The notes under the pieces are model-generated. The model saw only the letters and a list, made by a program, of their open reading frames with translations. It did not search any database and had not been told where the DNA came from. From assembly GCA_029550925.1 (NCBI GenBank), contig JAKPGL010000177.1:1-32012 (forward strand): a stretch of 32,012 bases of DNA, read 5' to 3'. Every line of letters starts with the position of its first letter. Within the stretch, counting starts at the first letter, position 1. Positions 15,932-24,467 of the stretch are shown piece after piece. The translations under genes were made by a program, and so were the position numbers. The DNA is from Planctomycetota bacterium (GTDB lineage Bacteria > Planctomycetota > Planctomycetia > Pirellulales > Thermoguttaceae).

Positions 15932-17392
15932 TTAGACCTTTTCCGGCACGACAAAGGGCGGTCGCGGCGGCCGGGTGAGCAACGCATCGGCCTTCGGGTT
16001 ATCGACAAACTTCTCTTTCTCCGGATCGAAGGCCAGTTTCGGTCCTAATGTGTACGTCGCCTTGCTCAGGTCAATGTCCAGGGCGTTTCGAAGGTTTTTC
16101 TGGATGGCATCCCAAGAGGCTCGCACTTGGGGCACATCCATCGGCACGCCGGCGGGCGTCTGGCTGAAGGGGACCTGGCTGCCCAATCGGTAGGAGATAT
16201 TGCCCAGGTGGCAAAGGGCCGACGACAGATGCCCGTGGAGGATATCGGCGTTGAGGTCCTCGACCTTTCGGCTTCGGACGGCCTGGATGAAGTTGGCGAA
16301 ATGGTCGCCGGGCTTGATGTCGATCTCAAAATCGCCGAGCGGTTCCGGCTTGTCTTTTCCTTTCGGATAGAAACCGCCGGCGGTGATCATGCCCTCTTCG
16401 CAGTAGAATTCATTGGTTACTTGCGGGGGGATATCTTTGCCGTCGCGGCCTTTTTTACCCACCAAACCGCGCACTTCAAACACCAACAGCACATCGCCGA
16501 AATCGAGCACTGTCAGTTGCATATTGGGGGTCTGGCCTTGGTCTTTGAAGTTGGGTTCATTGACCCATCGGCCGCCCAGGCTGACGACGCTTTTCGGCAG
16601 CCGATTCCCGATGACCCAGCGGGCAATGTCCATCTGGTGGACGCCCTGGTTGCCGATCTCGCCGTTGCCGGTGTCCCAGAACCAATGCCAGTTATAATGC
16701 ACCAAATTTTCATGGTAGGGCTGCTTGGGCGCCGGGCCAAGCCAAAGATCAAAATCCAGTTCCGGCGGCGGCTCTTTGACGGGCTTAAACCCGATGCTCC
16801 ACCGTGGTTTGGAGGCGTAGCCTTTCGAAACTAGTAGTTTGCCGTATTTGCCGCTCCGGGCGGCGGCCACGGCAATGGCCCACTTCCGATCGGATCGGCT
16901 TTGCGTGCCGTGCTGTACAATTCGCCCGTATTTTCGGGCTGCTTCGAGGCATTTGCGCCCTTCAGACATCACCTGGCTAGCCGGCTTCTCCACATAAACA
17001 TCCTTCCCCGCCTGGCAGGCCCAAATCGTCATTAGCGAATGCCAGTGGTTGCAGGTAGCAATGGAAATGGCGTCCAGCTCTTTGTCTTCCAACGCCTTGC
17101 GGATATCTTGGAAACATTTGGGCGTATTACCGCCTAACTGTTTCACCTGGGCGCTGCGCGATTCAAACAGCCGACGGTCCGGATCGATCAGATGCGTGAT
17201 TTGTACTCCGGGAATCTTGGCAAAGGCACGAATGTGTTCACTGCCTCTGCCTCGGATCCCGGCCACGCCAAGACGAACGACTTCATTGGCGCCCAGGACT
17301 CGACCGGAGGCCTTCGTGCCGGCAATGGTGAAACTAACGGCAAACCCTGCTGCGGCCTGTTTAACAAATTCACGACGAGAAAACCGCGACAT
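15932..17392 (-). CDS. Tat-exported Gfo/Idh/MocA family oxidoreductase
   Basis: 486 residues. The N-terminus has a twin-arginine signal, SRREFVK (5-11), followed by a hydrophobic stretch and AxA-like region near 28. The NAD(P)-binding Rossmann fold begins LGVAGIRGRGSEHI (41-54), with an acidic strand end at HLIDPD. DVYVEKPAS (131-139) holds the EKP motif, with the catalytic-type lysine at 136. NQGVHQMD (248-255) supplies the conserved His/Asp of the second domain. Strong ribosome-binding site AAGGAG. Planctomycetes have many such periplasmic or surface enzymes of sugar or inositol oxidation; the substrate here is unknown. It is transcribed away from the Fe-dependent alcohol dehydrogenase and ends at a clear terminator. 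Confidence 0.9.
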   Translation of the reverse strand: MSRFSRREFVKQAAAGFAVSFTIAGTKASGRVLGANEVVRLGVAGIRGRGSEHIRAFAKIPGVQITHLIDPDRRLFESRSAQVKQLGGNTPKCFQDIRKALEDKELDAISIATCNHWHSLMTIWACQAGKDVYVEKPASQVMSEGRKCLEAARKYGRIVQHGTQSRSDRKWAIAVAAARSGKYGKLLVSKGYASKPRWSIGFKPVKEPPPELDFDLWLGPAPKQPYHENLVHYNWHWFWDTGNGEIGNQGVHQMDIARWVIGNRLPKSVVSLGGRWVNEPNFKDQGQTPNMQLTVLDFGDVLLVFEVRGLVGKKGRDGKDIPPQVTNEFYCEEGMITAGGFYPKGKDKPEPLGDFEIDIKPGDHFANFIQAVRSRKVEDLNADILHGHLSSALCHLGNISYRLGSQVPFSQTPAGVPMDVPQVRASWDAIQKNLRNALDIDLSKATYTLGPKLAFDPEKEKFVDNPKADALLTRPPRPPFVVPEKV

Positions 17393-17531
17393 GATAGGCT
17401 CCTTTCGTCAACAACAAGGAGGGACAAACTGGCAAGAAATACATCGGGGGGAGGAGGCGCCACTTAAAACGGTAGAACCTCTACTTTTCCAATTTCTGGT
17501 GGTTCCCCTCCTCCTCAAACTACATCAAGGA

Positions 17532-17561
17532 AGGACAAAATTGTTTTAACATGCCTATAAA
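17532..17561 (+). promoter_or_regulatory. Candidate promoter of the Fe-alcohol dehydrogenase
   Basis: AGGACA (17532-17537; 4 of 6) is spaced 18 nt from TATAAA (17556-17561; 5 of 6), leaving a leader of about 15 nt to the ATG at 17583. It lies in the intergenic region shared with the divergent oxidoreductase. Confidence 0.45.
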
Positions 17562-17582
17562 CTCCTTGCAAGAGGGCGAAAC

Positions 17583-18761
17583 ATGTCGGCAAGTTGGGAA
17601 TTCCGTTTAAGTACGCAAATTCGGTTCGGCTGTGGTATGCTCAGTAAACTGAGTCAAACCATACTCCCGTGGGGCCGAAGGATATTTTGGGTCGGCTATC
17701 GAACTCCCGCCGGTCTGGAGGCGGCGTATGAAAAGGTTCGGCAACAGGCGTCGGCAAGCGGTTTGGCGGTGCTGGAATTCTTCGAAGTGGACGGAGAGCC
17801 GGAGGTCTCTTTGGTGGAAAGGGGCGTCGAGGCGGCAAGGGCCTTCGGCGCGGAGGTGGTGCTGGGCGTCGGCGGCGGCAGTGTACTGGATACGGCCAAG
17901 GCAGTAGCCGGGTTGGCCTGTATGGGCGGCCGACTCGAGCAGTTTTTGTCCATCCAGCCTGCCCCCCGTCGGATCGACCAAGCCCTGCCGATAATTGCTG
18001 TGCCCACTACGGCCGGGACCGGGAGCGAGGTAACCTCGTTGGCGGTGTTCCATTGGCAAGACCCCGCCCAACCGGACATCCGGATGAAACTCACCCTGGC
18101 GGCTGAGGCGTTGGCGCCGAAGTCAGCGCTGGTGGATCCGGAGCTAATGGCCAGTTGTCCGCAGAAACTGACGGCCAGTTGTGCGGCGGACGCCCTTGCT
18201 CATGCGATGGAGGCGTCCATGAGCCGACGGGCCAGCCCGCTGGTTCAGCTCCTGGCGGAAGAAGCCATTGGACAGATTTTGAGTTATTTACCGACGGCGT
18301 TGGCCCGGCCCGAAGATCGGCAAGCCCGGGAAGCCCTCGCCTTGGCCGCCACGCTGGCTGGCGTCGCCCTGCAACAGGCCGGGGCTACCCTGGGCCATAG
18401 TATGGCCCATGCCTTGGGCGCCTTGGCAGGCTTGCCGCACGGTGAAGCCGTGGCGGCGGTTACGCCCGCAGCCCTGCGATACAACCTGGCTGAGGTCCGC
18501 CCCCTGCTTGCCCGATGGGCGCGCCGAGTAAACCTCCCCGGCCAACATGAGGAAGAACTTGCCGAGGCCTTCTTGGCCTACCTGGAGCGAGTGTTTCACC
18601 AGGCCGAACTGCCCAGCCGGATTACACTGCCCCGCTCAGAAGTCGATTGGCCCGCTCGCTTGGCCCAGAACGCCGTCCGAAGCACTCCAGTGCCATTGAA
18701 GCTCAACCCTCGAAAGATCGACGAGCCGACCCTTACGGAACTTTTCCGCGACCTGAAGTAA
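17583..18761 (+). CDS. Iron-containing alcohol dehydrogenase
   Basis: 392 residues, normal for group III (Fe-ADH) enzymes. The N-terminal nucleotide-binding domain has GVGGGSVLDTAKA (95-107), the family's dinucleotide motif, and VPTTAGTGSEVT (140-151). The metal-binding C-terminal domain has AADALAHAMEA (201-211) and GHSMAHALG..LPHG (271-287). The four predicted metal ligands are all present: Asp203, His207, His272 and His286. The reaction is NAD(P)-dependent interconversion of an alcohol and aldehyde/ketone; the specific substrate, whether ethanol, butanol, diol or lactaldehyde, cannot be read from sequence. GAGGGCG just upstream is a modest ribosome-binding site. It is divergent from the Gfo/Idh oxidoreductase and convergent with secDF. 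Confidence 0.93.
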   Translation: MSASWEFRLSTQIRFGCGMLSKLSQTILPWGRRIFWVGYRTPAGLEAAYEKVRQQASASGLAVLEFFEVDGEPEVSLVERGVEAARAFGAEVVLGVGGGSVLDTAKAVAGLACMGGRLEQFLSIQPAPRRIDQALPIIAVPTTAGTGSEVTSLAVFHWQDPAQPDIRMKLTLAAEALAPKSALVDPELMASCPQKLTASCAADALAHAMEASMSRRASPLVQLLAEEAIGQILSYLPTALARPEDRQAREALALAATLAGVALQQAGATLGHSMAHALGALAGLPHGEAVAAVTPAALRYNLAEVRPLLARWARRVNLPGQHEEELAEAFLAYLERVFHQAELPSRITLPRSEVDWPARLAQNAVRSTPVPLKLNPRKIDEPTLTELFRDLK

Positions 18762-18818
18762 CGTTCTAGGGATTCGTCTCAGGGAGATGCCCCTACGGCG
18801 AACCGGTTGCGGCCACGA

Positions 18819-21800
18819 CTAACTCCGGTTGGAAGAATTGGGTTCTGCCTTGGCCTCGCCGGAAAGCCCGGCCAACCACAGCAGGATCGGCGAGGCGATA
18901 TACACGGAGCTAAACGTTCCGGTAACCACGCCGAAGAGCATCGTAAAAGCGAAGGCGTGGATGCCTTCTCCGCCGATGACATAAAGGATCAGCAAGCCCA
19001 TGATCACGCCGCCGCCGGTGATGATCGTGCGGGCCAAGGTATCGTTGACGCTGCGGTTGATCATCTCTTCGGTAATCCAGGGCGCCTTGCCCTTGATTTC
19101 TCGGATGCGGTCGAAGATGACGATCGTATCGTTGAGCGAATAGCCGATCAGCGTCAGGAACGCCGCCAGCACGTCCAAGCCGATCTTCATCTCGTCGATC
19201 AAAAGGAATCCTAAGATCGGGGCCAACCAATAGGTCAGGGCCACCACACCCAGCGTAATGATCACATCGTGCACTAGCGCCACGACCGCCGCCAACCCAT
19301 AGACCAACCGTTGGAACCGGACCCAGATATAGACAATGATGAAGAACAGGCTGGCCAGCAGGGCGGCCATCGCCTGACGCCGCGTGCCGCCCGCCACCTT
19401 GCCGCCAATCTCGTTCGATGACGGAAAATACGGCGACTCCTGAAGCCGTGCCTTCACCTTCTCCAAAACCGCATTGGCCTCCTCCGCGGGAAGGGCCAGT
19501 TTTACCTCCCACTCGGTAAACGCCGTGGAAATGCCCGGTGCATATTCCGGATTGGCCAGATCGAAGGCCACTGCCCCGGTTCGGCTCTGTTGCAGGACCT
19601 CTTGGATAAGGCTTTTGAACCGCTCGTAGTCGATCCGATGCATAAAGACCAACACGGCCTTTGTCCCGCCGATAAAGACCTCTGGTTTGGCAGGTCCTTG
19701 CGGTTTGGCAGGAGTTCCAGACGGCTGCAAGGCCGGTTTTGGCGGCGTCGGCGCAGCCGGTTCCGGAGCCTCCGGAGTAGGTTGCGACGGGGCCGGGGCG
19801 GCCGGTTTCTCGGACGCCGGACCGGGTTGAGGTTTCATAGGCTCAGGCGGTTTGGGCTGTTCACCACTGGGTTGCTTGGCCGGGGCGGCCGGCTTCTCCG
19901 CAGCGGGCGATCCTGAGGCGCTCGGCCCTTTGCCGGCCTCAGCCGATTTCGGGGCTTCCGGTGCGGCGGAAGGAGGATCCGCCATACTCACCAGGCTGAG
20001 ACTCTGGTTCCCGGCCCATGCCGGAAACATTTCCGCCCCATGGCCTGCCGGGGTTGATTCCGCCTCTTCCGTTCCCAGGCTGGTGAACATCATCGGGAAG
20101 ACCGGCTGGGATGGCTGAGAGGTCTTCTCAGTGGATTTTTCCTCAACCTTTGGTTCTTTCGCCGACGGCGTTGACGAACCAGGCTTTTCCTTTTCCGCCT
20201 TTTCGGTCTTTTGCGCCGACGGCGAAGACTGAGGTTTTTCCGCCTTTTCGGTCGGTTCGGTTTTTTGCGCCGGCGGCGTCGGCGATTTAGGACCGGAAGG
20301 CGGCGTTTCGGCGGATGGAGGTGCGGTAGGCTCGGCTGGTTTGCGTTCCGGCTTCACCGGGGCCTCGGGAGCAACCGACTTTTCGGTAGGTTCGGCTTTG
20401 GGAGCGCCGTCGGGTTTAGTCGGCTGGGAAGGTTTTGTTTCCGGTTTGGCTTGGGAGGAAGCCGGCGTGGACGCCGCCTGAATAGTTTCCAGGGATTTGA
20501 TCGAAAAGCTGTTGGCCGACAGTTTGTCGCCGAATTGCTTAACAAGGGTCTCTTCCACCCATTCCACCGCCGTATAAGCTCGACCGGTCTTGGGATTCAG
20601 CAACGGCTGGCCCGTCTGCGGATCGGTCGGGGGCTGCAAGGAAGTGTTGATGATAAACCGAACACCTTTGGGCTCGTTCAGTAGTTTCACATCGCTGACG
20701 GCCAGATCGGGGAGAGTTCCATCGGGACCGCCCAAAACTCGTCGAATTTCCGCAATATCTTGAGGTTCCTTGAACACGACTTCCACCGACACGCCGCCGG
20801 TAAAGTCGATATTGAAAAGCCCCTGGCCTCTGGCCCAGACGCCGATCAGGCTGATCAGGATCAACGCCCCCGAAAACCCCACCGCCGCATATCTGGCCCC
20901 CAGGAAATTGATGTCCGTGCGTCCGAGCATCTTCAGCATCCGGAGCCTACTGATCCAACCTTGCCGTTCCATCAGATCGAAAACCACCCGGGAGCAAAAT
21001 ACGCCCGTATAAAGGCTCAGCAACACGCCCAAAAGCAACGTAATAGCGAACCCCTTGATTTGGTCCGTGCCGACCACATAAAGCATCACCGCCGTGATCA
21101 ACGTCGTCAGGTTGGAATCCACAATGGCGGACATGGCTCGGTGGAAACCGTTCCGGATGGCCATGCGCAACGTGGCTTCCCGCTCCAATTCTTCCCGCAT
21201 CCGTTCATAGATAAGCACATTGGCGTCCACCGCCATGCCGACGCCTAGCACCAACCCCGCAAAGCCCGAAAGGGTAAGCTCGGCGTGGATCGTAATCATC
21301 AGGGCCAAGACCATCCCTAAGTTCAGCAGCATGGCCAAGTACGCCACCAGACCCGCCGTCCGATAATAAATGGCCATGAACACAAAGATAAACAGAATCG
21401 ACAATAACGTGGCGATTGTGCCTCGCTGGATGAGGTCCTCGCCCAAAGTCGGGCCGGTAACCAGTTCGCTGATGGGTTGCTGGGTCAAGGCGGCGGGCAA
21501 CTGCCCGGCTTTTAAGACCCGAACTAGATCATCCACGTCCTGGCGGGTGAATCGACCGGTGATCTCGCCGCGATCGTAGATCGTGCTTTCGATATTGGGC
21601 GCCGAATATAAGGCGCCGTTGAGAATAATACCCAATCGACGGCGGAACCCAGAAACCGGATCGGGAACATTCTCGCCCGTGAGATAGCTGAACTTTTGAG
21701 CGCCTACAGCGTCGAATGCAAACTCCACGCAAATCTGCCCCCGACGATCCATCCCCGGACGCGCATCGATTAAATAATCCCCCTTGACATCGTAAGGGTC

Positions 21801-22481
21801 TTGATAGACGAGCACTTCGAGAGTTTTGCCGCCCCGTTCATTCACGACGGTCCGCCAGTGGATTTCTCCATCGCCTTTGCCGGACTCGGCCGTTTCCCAT
21901 CCGCGCCCGGCGAAATCGGTCTCCTGGCCCTTTTCCACCGGCGTCCACCAGGCCAGCCGATTCCCCTCGGAGTCCAAGACCTCGCGCGCCTGGGGATTCT
22001 TCTGCGCCAGTTCGATAATGGAACTGTGGTCCCGATCGTTGCAGAGGATGCGGAATTCGAGACTGCCGGTCTGACTGATGATGCGTTTGATCCGGTCCAA
22101 CTCGGCCTGTTCGGCCTGGGGGATGATCACCTCGACTTGGTTTTCGCCGTACTGGCGGACGGTAACTTCTCGCTGGCCGCCAGGATTCACCCGCCGCATA
22201 ATCGCCGCTACCAACTGATCCATATCCACCCGCTGCGACGGATCGTGTTTGGTGGGATCGACTTCATACACCAAGATGACCCCGCCGCGGAGGTCGATGC
22301 CCAATCCGGGCGGCCAACGAGTCGCCAAAATCGCGCCCGCCGTCAATACGGAAAATAAAATAAGCGAAAACTTCCACCCATAATCGGGCATCCGGAATCG
22401 ACGGGCCAAATAGGCGCCGACAATCCACGAAATAACCAAAATCGCCAGGGCCGCCAAAAAGTCATACAACAACTGAGACAT
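18819..22481 (-). CDS. secDF: Fused protein-export membrane protein SecDF
   Basis: 1220 residues. The SecD half (about 1-515) has a first transmembrane helix, GLGIDLRGGVILVYEV (59-74), a large periplasmic part, and the TM2-6 block with GLVLGVGMAVDANVLIYERM. The SecF half (about 525-1205) has FNIDFTGGVSVEVVF (556-570) and a TM block with LIGYSLNDTIVIFDRIRE (1111-1128). Together they use the proton gradient to aid Sec-dependent secretion. SecDF fusions are known. Unusual here are about 265 residues (668-935) of Pro/Ala/Lys/Glu/Ser-rich low complexity in the first periplasmic part of SecF, with conserved-looking SecF sequence resuming after it (TKAVLVFMHR). It follows yajC on the same strand, 171 nt apart, in the classical order. 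Confidence 0.95.
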   Translation of the reverse strand: MSQLLYDFLAALAILVISWIVGAYLARRFRMPDYGWKFSLILFSVLTAGAILATRWPPGLGIDLRGGVILVYEVDPTKHDPSQRVDMDQLVAAIMRRVNPGGQREVTVRQYGENQVEVIIPQAEQAELDRIKRIISQTGSLEFRILCNDRDHSSIIELAQKNPQAREVLDSEGNRLAWWTPVEKGQETDFAGRGWETAESGKGDGEIHWRTVVNERGGKTLEVLVYQDPYDVKGDYLIDARPGMDRRGQICVEFAFDAVGAQKFSYLTGENVPDPVSGFRRRLGIILNGALYSAPNIESTIYDRGEITGRFTRQDVDDLVRVLKAGQLPAALTQQPISELVTGPTLGEDLIQRGTIATLLSILFIFVFMAIYYRTAGLVAYLAMLLNLGMVLALMITIHAELTLSGFAGLVLGVGMAVDANVLIYERMREELEREATLRMAIRNGFHRAMSAIVDSNLTTLITAVMLYVVGTDQIKGFAITLLLGVLLSLYTGVFCSRVVFDLMERQGWISRLRMLKMLGRTDINFLGARYAAVGFSGALILISLIGVWARGQGLFNIDFTGGVSVEVVFKEPQDIAEIRRVLGGPDGTLPDLAVSDVKLLNEPKGVRFIINTSLQPPTDPQTGQPLLNPKTGRAYTAVEWVEETLVKQFGDKLSANSFSIKSLETIQAASTPASSQAKPETKPSQPTKPDGAPKAEPTEKSVAPEAPVKPERKPAEPTAPPSAETPPSGPKSPTPPAQKTEPTEKAEKPQSSPSAQKTEKAEKEKPGSSTPSAKEPKVEEKSTEKTSQPSQPVFPMMFTSLGTEEAESTPAGHGAEMFPAWAGNQSLSLVSMADPPSAAPEAPKSAEAGKGPSASGSPAAEKPAAPAKQPSGEQPKPPEPMKPQPGPASEKPAAPAPSQPTPEAPEPAAPTPPKPALQPSGTPAKPQGPAKPEVFIGGTKAVLVFMHRIDYERFKSLIQEVLQQSRTGAVAFDLANPEYAPGISTAFTEWEVKLALPAEEANAVLEKVKARLQESPYFPSSNEIGGKVAGGTRRQAMAALLASLFFIIVYIWVRFQRLVYGLAAVVALVHDVIITLGVVALTYWLAPILGFLLIDEMKIGLDVLAAFLTLIGYSLNDTIVIFDRIREIKGKAPWITEEMINRSVNDTLARTIITGGGVIMGLLILYVIGGEGIHAFAFTMLFGVVTGTFSSVYIASPILLWLAGLSGEAKAEPNSSNRS

Positions 22482-22569
22482 CGTTTCTCTTCCTGTTTCT
22501 TCCTGCCAAAATCATTTCCCGCAAACAATTCCTCTGTACTCTTGCGCCCCAGAAGCAAAAACTTAGACC

Positions 22570-22648
22570 CTCTACCAAAAATGACCTTTTCTCCAACGAG
22601 AGATGGCGGAGGGCCGGGGGCTCTTTCCACGGATTCATGTTGTTAGAG
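22570..22648. repeat. Hairpin repeat, form B
   Basis: CTCTACCAAAAATG (22570-22583) and CATGTTGTTAGAG (22636-22648) form an imperfect palindrome around a GC-rich centre. Both arms resemble those of the repeat at 12838-12919; the right arms share TTGTTAGAG. It occupies the yajC-secDF gap. Confidence 0.35.
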
Positions 22649-22652
22649 GTTC

Positions 22653-23003
22653 CTATGTGTTTTCTTCCGAAGGCCCTTCGCCTAAGACCCGGGCAATGGC
22701 GCTCAAACTGACCCGAATCTTGGTGTTGGTGGCTTCATCGACCTTCAACGTTACCTCATCCGCTTCCCGATGCACGTTGGCCACCACGCCGTAAATTCCT
22801 CCAATCGTAATGACTCGATCGTTTTTCTTCAAGGCACCCAGCATCTGTTGCCGCTTCCGCTGCTCCTTCCGCTGCGGGACAATCAGCAAAAAATAAAACA
22901 AAAAGCCGATCGCCAACATGGGAATCAGCATTCCTAAAATACCGGGACCTTCTGGCGGTTGCTGGGCCAAAAGGATCAAAATCCTCGGGAAATACGTTTC
23001 CAC
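22653..23003 (-). CDS. yajC: Preprotein translocase accessory subunit YajC
   Basis: 116 residues from a GTG start at 23003, chosen because AAGGAG stands exactly 6 nt before it and the length then matches the family (about 100-115). An ATG-initiated frame from 23228 would give 191 residues with an atypical 75-residue extension. One transmembrane helix (about 23-42, MLIPMLAIGFLFYFLLIVPQ) is followed by the YajC hallmark RKEQRKRQQMLGALKKNDRVI and IGGIYGVVANV. YajC associates with SecDF at the inner membrane. The gene lies between tgt and secDF, its classic neighbours. It retains a short N-terminal hydrophobic stretch (RILILLAQQPPEGPG). Confidence 0.9.
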   Translation of the reverse strand: METYFPRILILLAQQPPEGPGILGMLIPMLAIGFLFYFLLIVPQRKEQRKRQQMLGALKKNDRVITIGGIYGVVANVHREADEVTLKVDEATNTKIRVSLSAIARVLGEGPSEENT

Positions 23004-23287
23004 TCGAAGCTCCTTGGTCGTATAGAGTGGGGGATAGGTCTTGCCGAGAGTCTGGGAAGCCGCTCCGACGCCCACCAGAAAAACACCACGATGCAGCCTC
23101 CAAAAACTATTCTCTCGGACAACAATAGCCGGGTATCTTAAGGCCCCAAAGGCAGACGGGCAAGAGGACTCAGGCTGGAGAATACCAGGATTGGGCCTTT
23201 CTGGGATATTCGCACCTCTCCTTCCCAAGAAATGATCCTTACTTATTAACCAGGGGCAAAAGAACAGAAAGGGCGGTAAATCTCTTC

Positions 23288-24439
23288 CTATGCTTCCTGG
23301 TCTTCCTGATCTTCCTTATCTTTATGTCTTCTCCAGAGTTCCTGTTTTGACAGACGAAATTGGTCAAAACGGTCTTCCTCAATCGCAGCCCTAGCCTGGG
23401 CCATCAGACGTTGATAATACCAGATATTGTGCAACGAAAGTAACACCGGCCCAAGCATCTCTCCGGACAAAAACAAATGGCGCAGATACCCCCGAGAGCG
23501 CTCGCAAGCCGGGCAGGAACACCCTTCTTCCAAGGGACGATCATCCCGCTCATAACGCTGGTTCCGAATCCGCACCACCCCCTGATCGGTAAACGCCCAG
23601 CCATTCCGCCCGTTTCGAGTCGGCAGCACACAGTCGAACATATCCACTCCCAAGGCGATGGCGTCCAACATGTCCTCCGGTCGGCCCACCCCCATTAGAT
23701 AGCGGGGTTTATCCGCCGGCATGACCGGTGCGATCGCCCGAAGAACCTCCCGCATTTGTTCCGGGGTTTCTCCAACACTCAAGCCCCCGATGGCATATCC
23801 GGGAAAATCCAATTCGACCAACTGCCGAAGGCATTCCAAGCGAATGGGAATGTCCAGCCCACCCTGCACAATCGCAAATAAGGCCTGATCGGGGCGTTTG
23901 GCGGCCTGCTGGCACCGCTGCGCCCATCGGACGGTCCGTTCCGCCGCCTCCCGAACCACCTCCAGCGGGGCAGGCAATCCCACCACATGATCCAATACCA
24001 TCGCCACATCCGAACCAAGGGCCTCTTGGATTTGGATTGCCTGTTCCGGAGAAAGTTCCCAGCTTCGCCCATCCACATGGGAGCGAAACCGCGCCCCCTG
24101 TTCGGTAATCTGGGTCATTTGGGCTAGGCTGTATATCTGAAACCCGCCGCTGTCAGTCAGGATCGGCCCCGTCCAGCCACAAAACCGATGTAACCCCCCC
24201 AACGCCTCGACCACTTCTACCCCCGGACGAAGCATCAGATGATAGGCATTGGCCAGGATCATCTGCGTCCCGGTAGCCCGGAGCAGACTCAGTTCAATCC
24301 CTTTGACGGTCCCTTGGGTACCCACGGGCATAAAGGTCGGGGTCTCCACCGGCCCGTGAGGGGTCCAAAAAGTACTTCGTCTAGCCCATGTATGGGCGTC
24401 CACATGGTCCACGCGAAACGAAAAGTAGGTCCCTTGCAT
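23288..24439 (-). CDS. tgt: Queuine tRNA-ribosyltransferase (tRNA-guanine transglycosylase)
   Basis: 383 residues, the normal length. It swaps guanine 34 for a queuine precursor in tRNAs with GUN anticodons. Motifs: ILTDSGGFQIYSL (93-105) with catalytic Asp96; IVQGGLD (190-196); GYAIGGLSVGE (214-224); MFDCVLPTRNGRNG (267-280) with nucleophile Asp269; and a zinc site of Cys307, Cys309, Cys312 and His338 (CSCPAC...SLHN). All key residues are intact. No clear ribosome-binding site precedes the ATG, which lies 28 nt after the stop of the upstream TPR/alpha-CTD gene, so translational coupling or a leaderless-like start is possible. yajC begins 284 nt downstream. The C-terminus is Lys/Glu/Asp-rich (HKDKEDQEDQEA). 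Confidence 0.96.
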   Translation of the reverse strand: MQGTYFSFRVDHVDAHTWARRSTFWTPHGPVETPTFMPVGTQGTVKGIELSLLRATGTQMILANAYHLMLRPGVEVVEALGGLHRFCGWTGPILTDSGGFQIYSLAQMTQITEQGARFRSHVDGRSWELSPEQAIQIQEALGSDVAMVLDHVVGLPAPLEVVREAAERTVRWAQRCQQAAKRPDQALFAIVQGGLDIPIRLECLRQLVELDFPGYAIGGLSVGETPEQMREVLRAIAPVMPADKPRYLMGVGRPEDMLDAIALGVDMFDCVLPTRNGRNGWAFTDQGVVRIRNQRYERDDRPLEEGCSCPACERSRGYLRHLFLSGEMLGPVLLSLHNIWYYQRLMAQARAAIEEDRFDQFRLSKQELWRRHKDKEDQEDQEA

Positions 24440-24467
24440 TCTGGCTGCGTGGGCGCGGGGCCGCCCC

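Noticed and set aside
16127-16834. A 235-codon open frame on the plus strand
   Set aside because: Antisense to the Gfo/Idh oxidoreductase, whose Rossmann and EKP motifs are intact.
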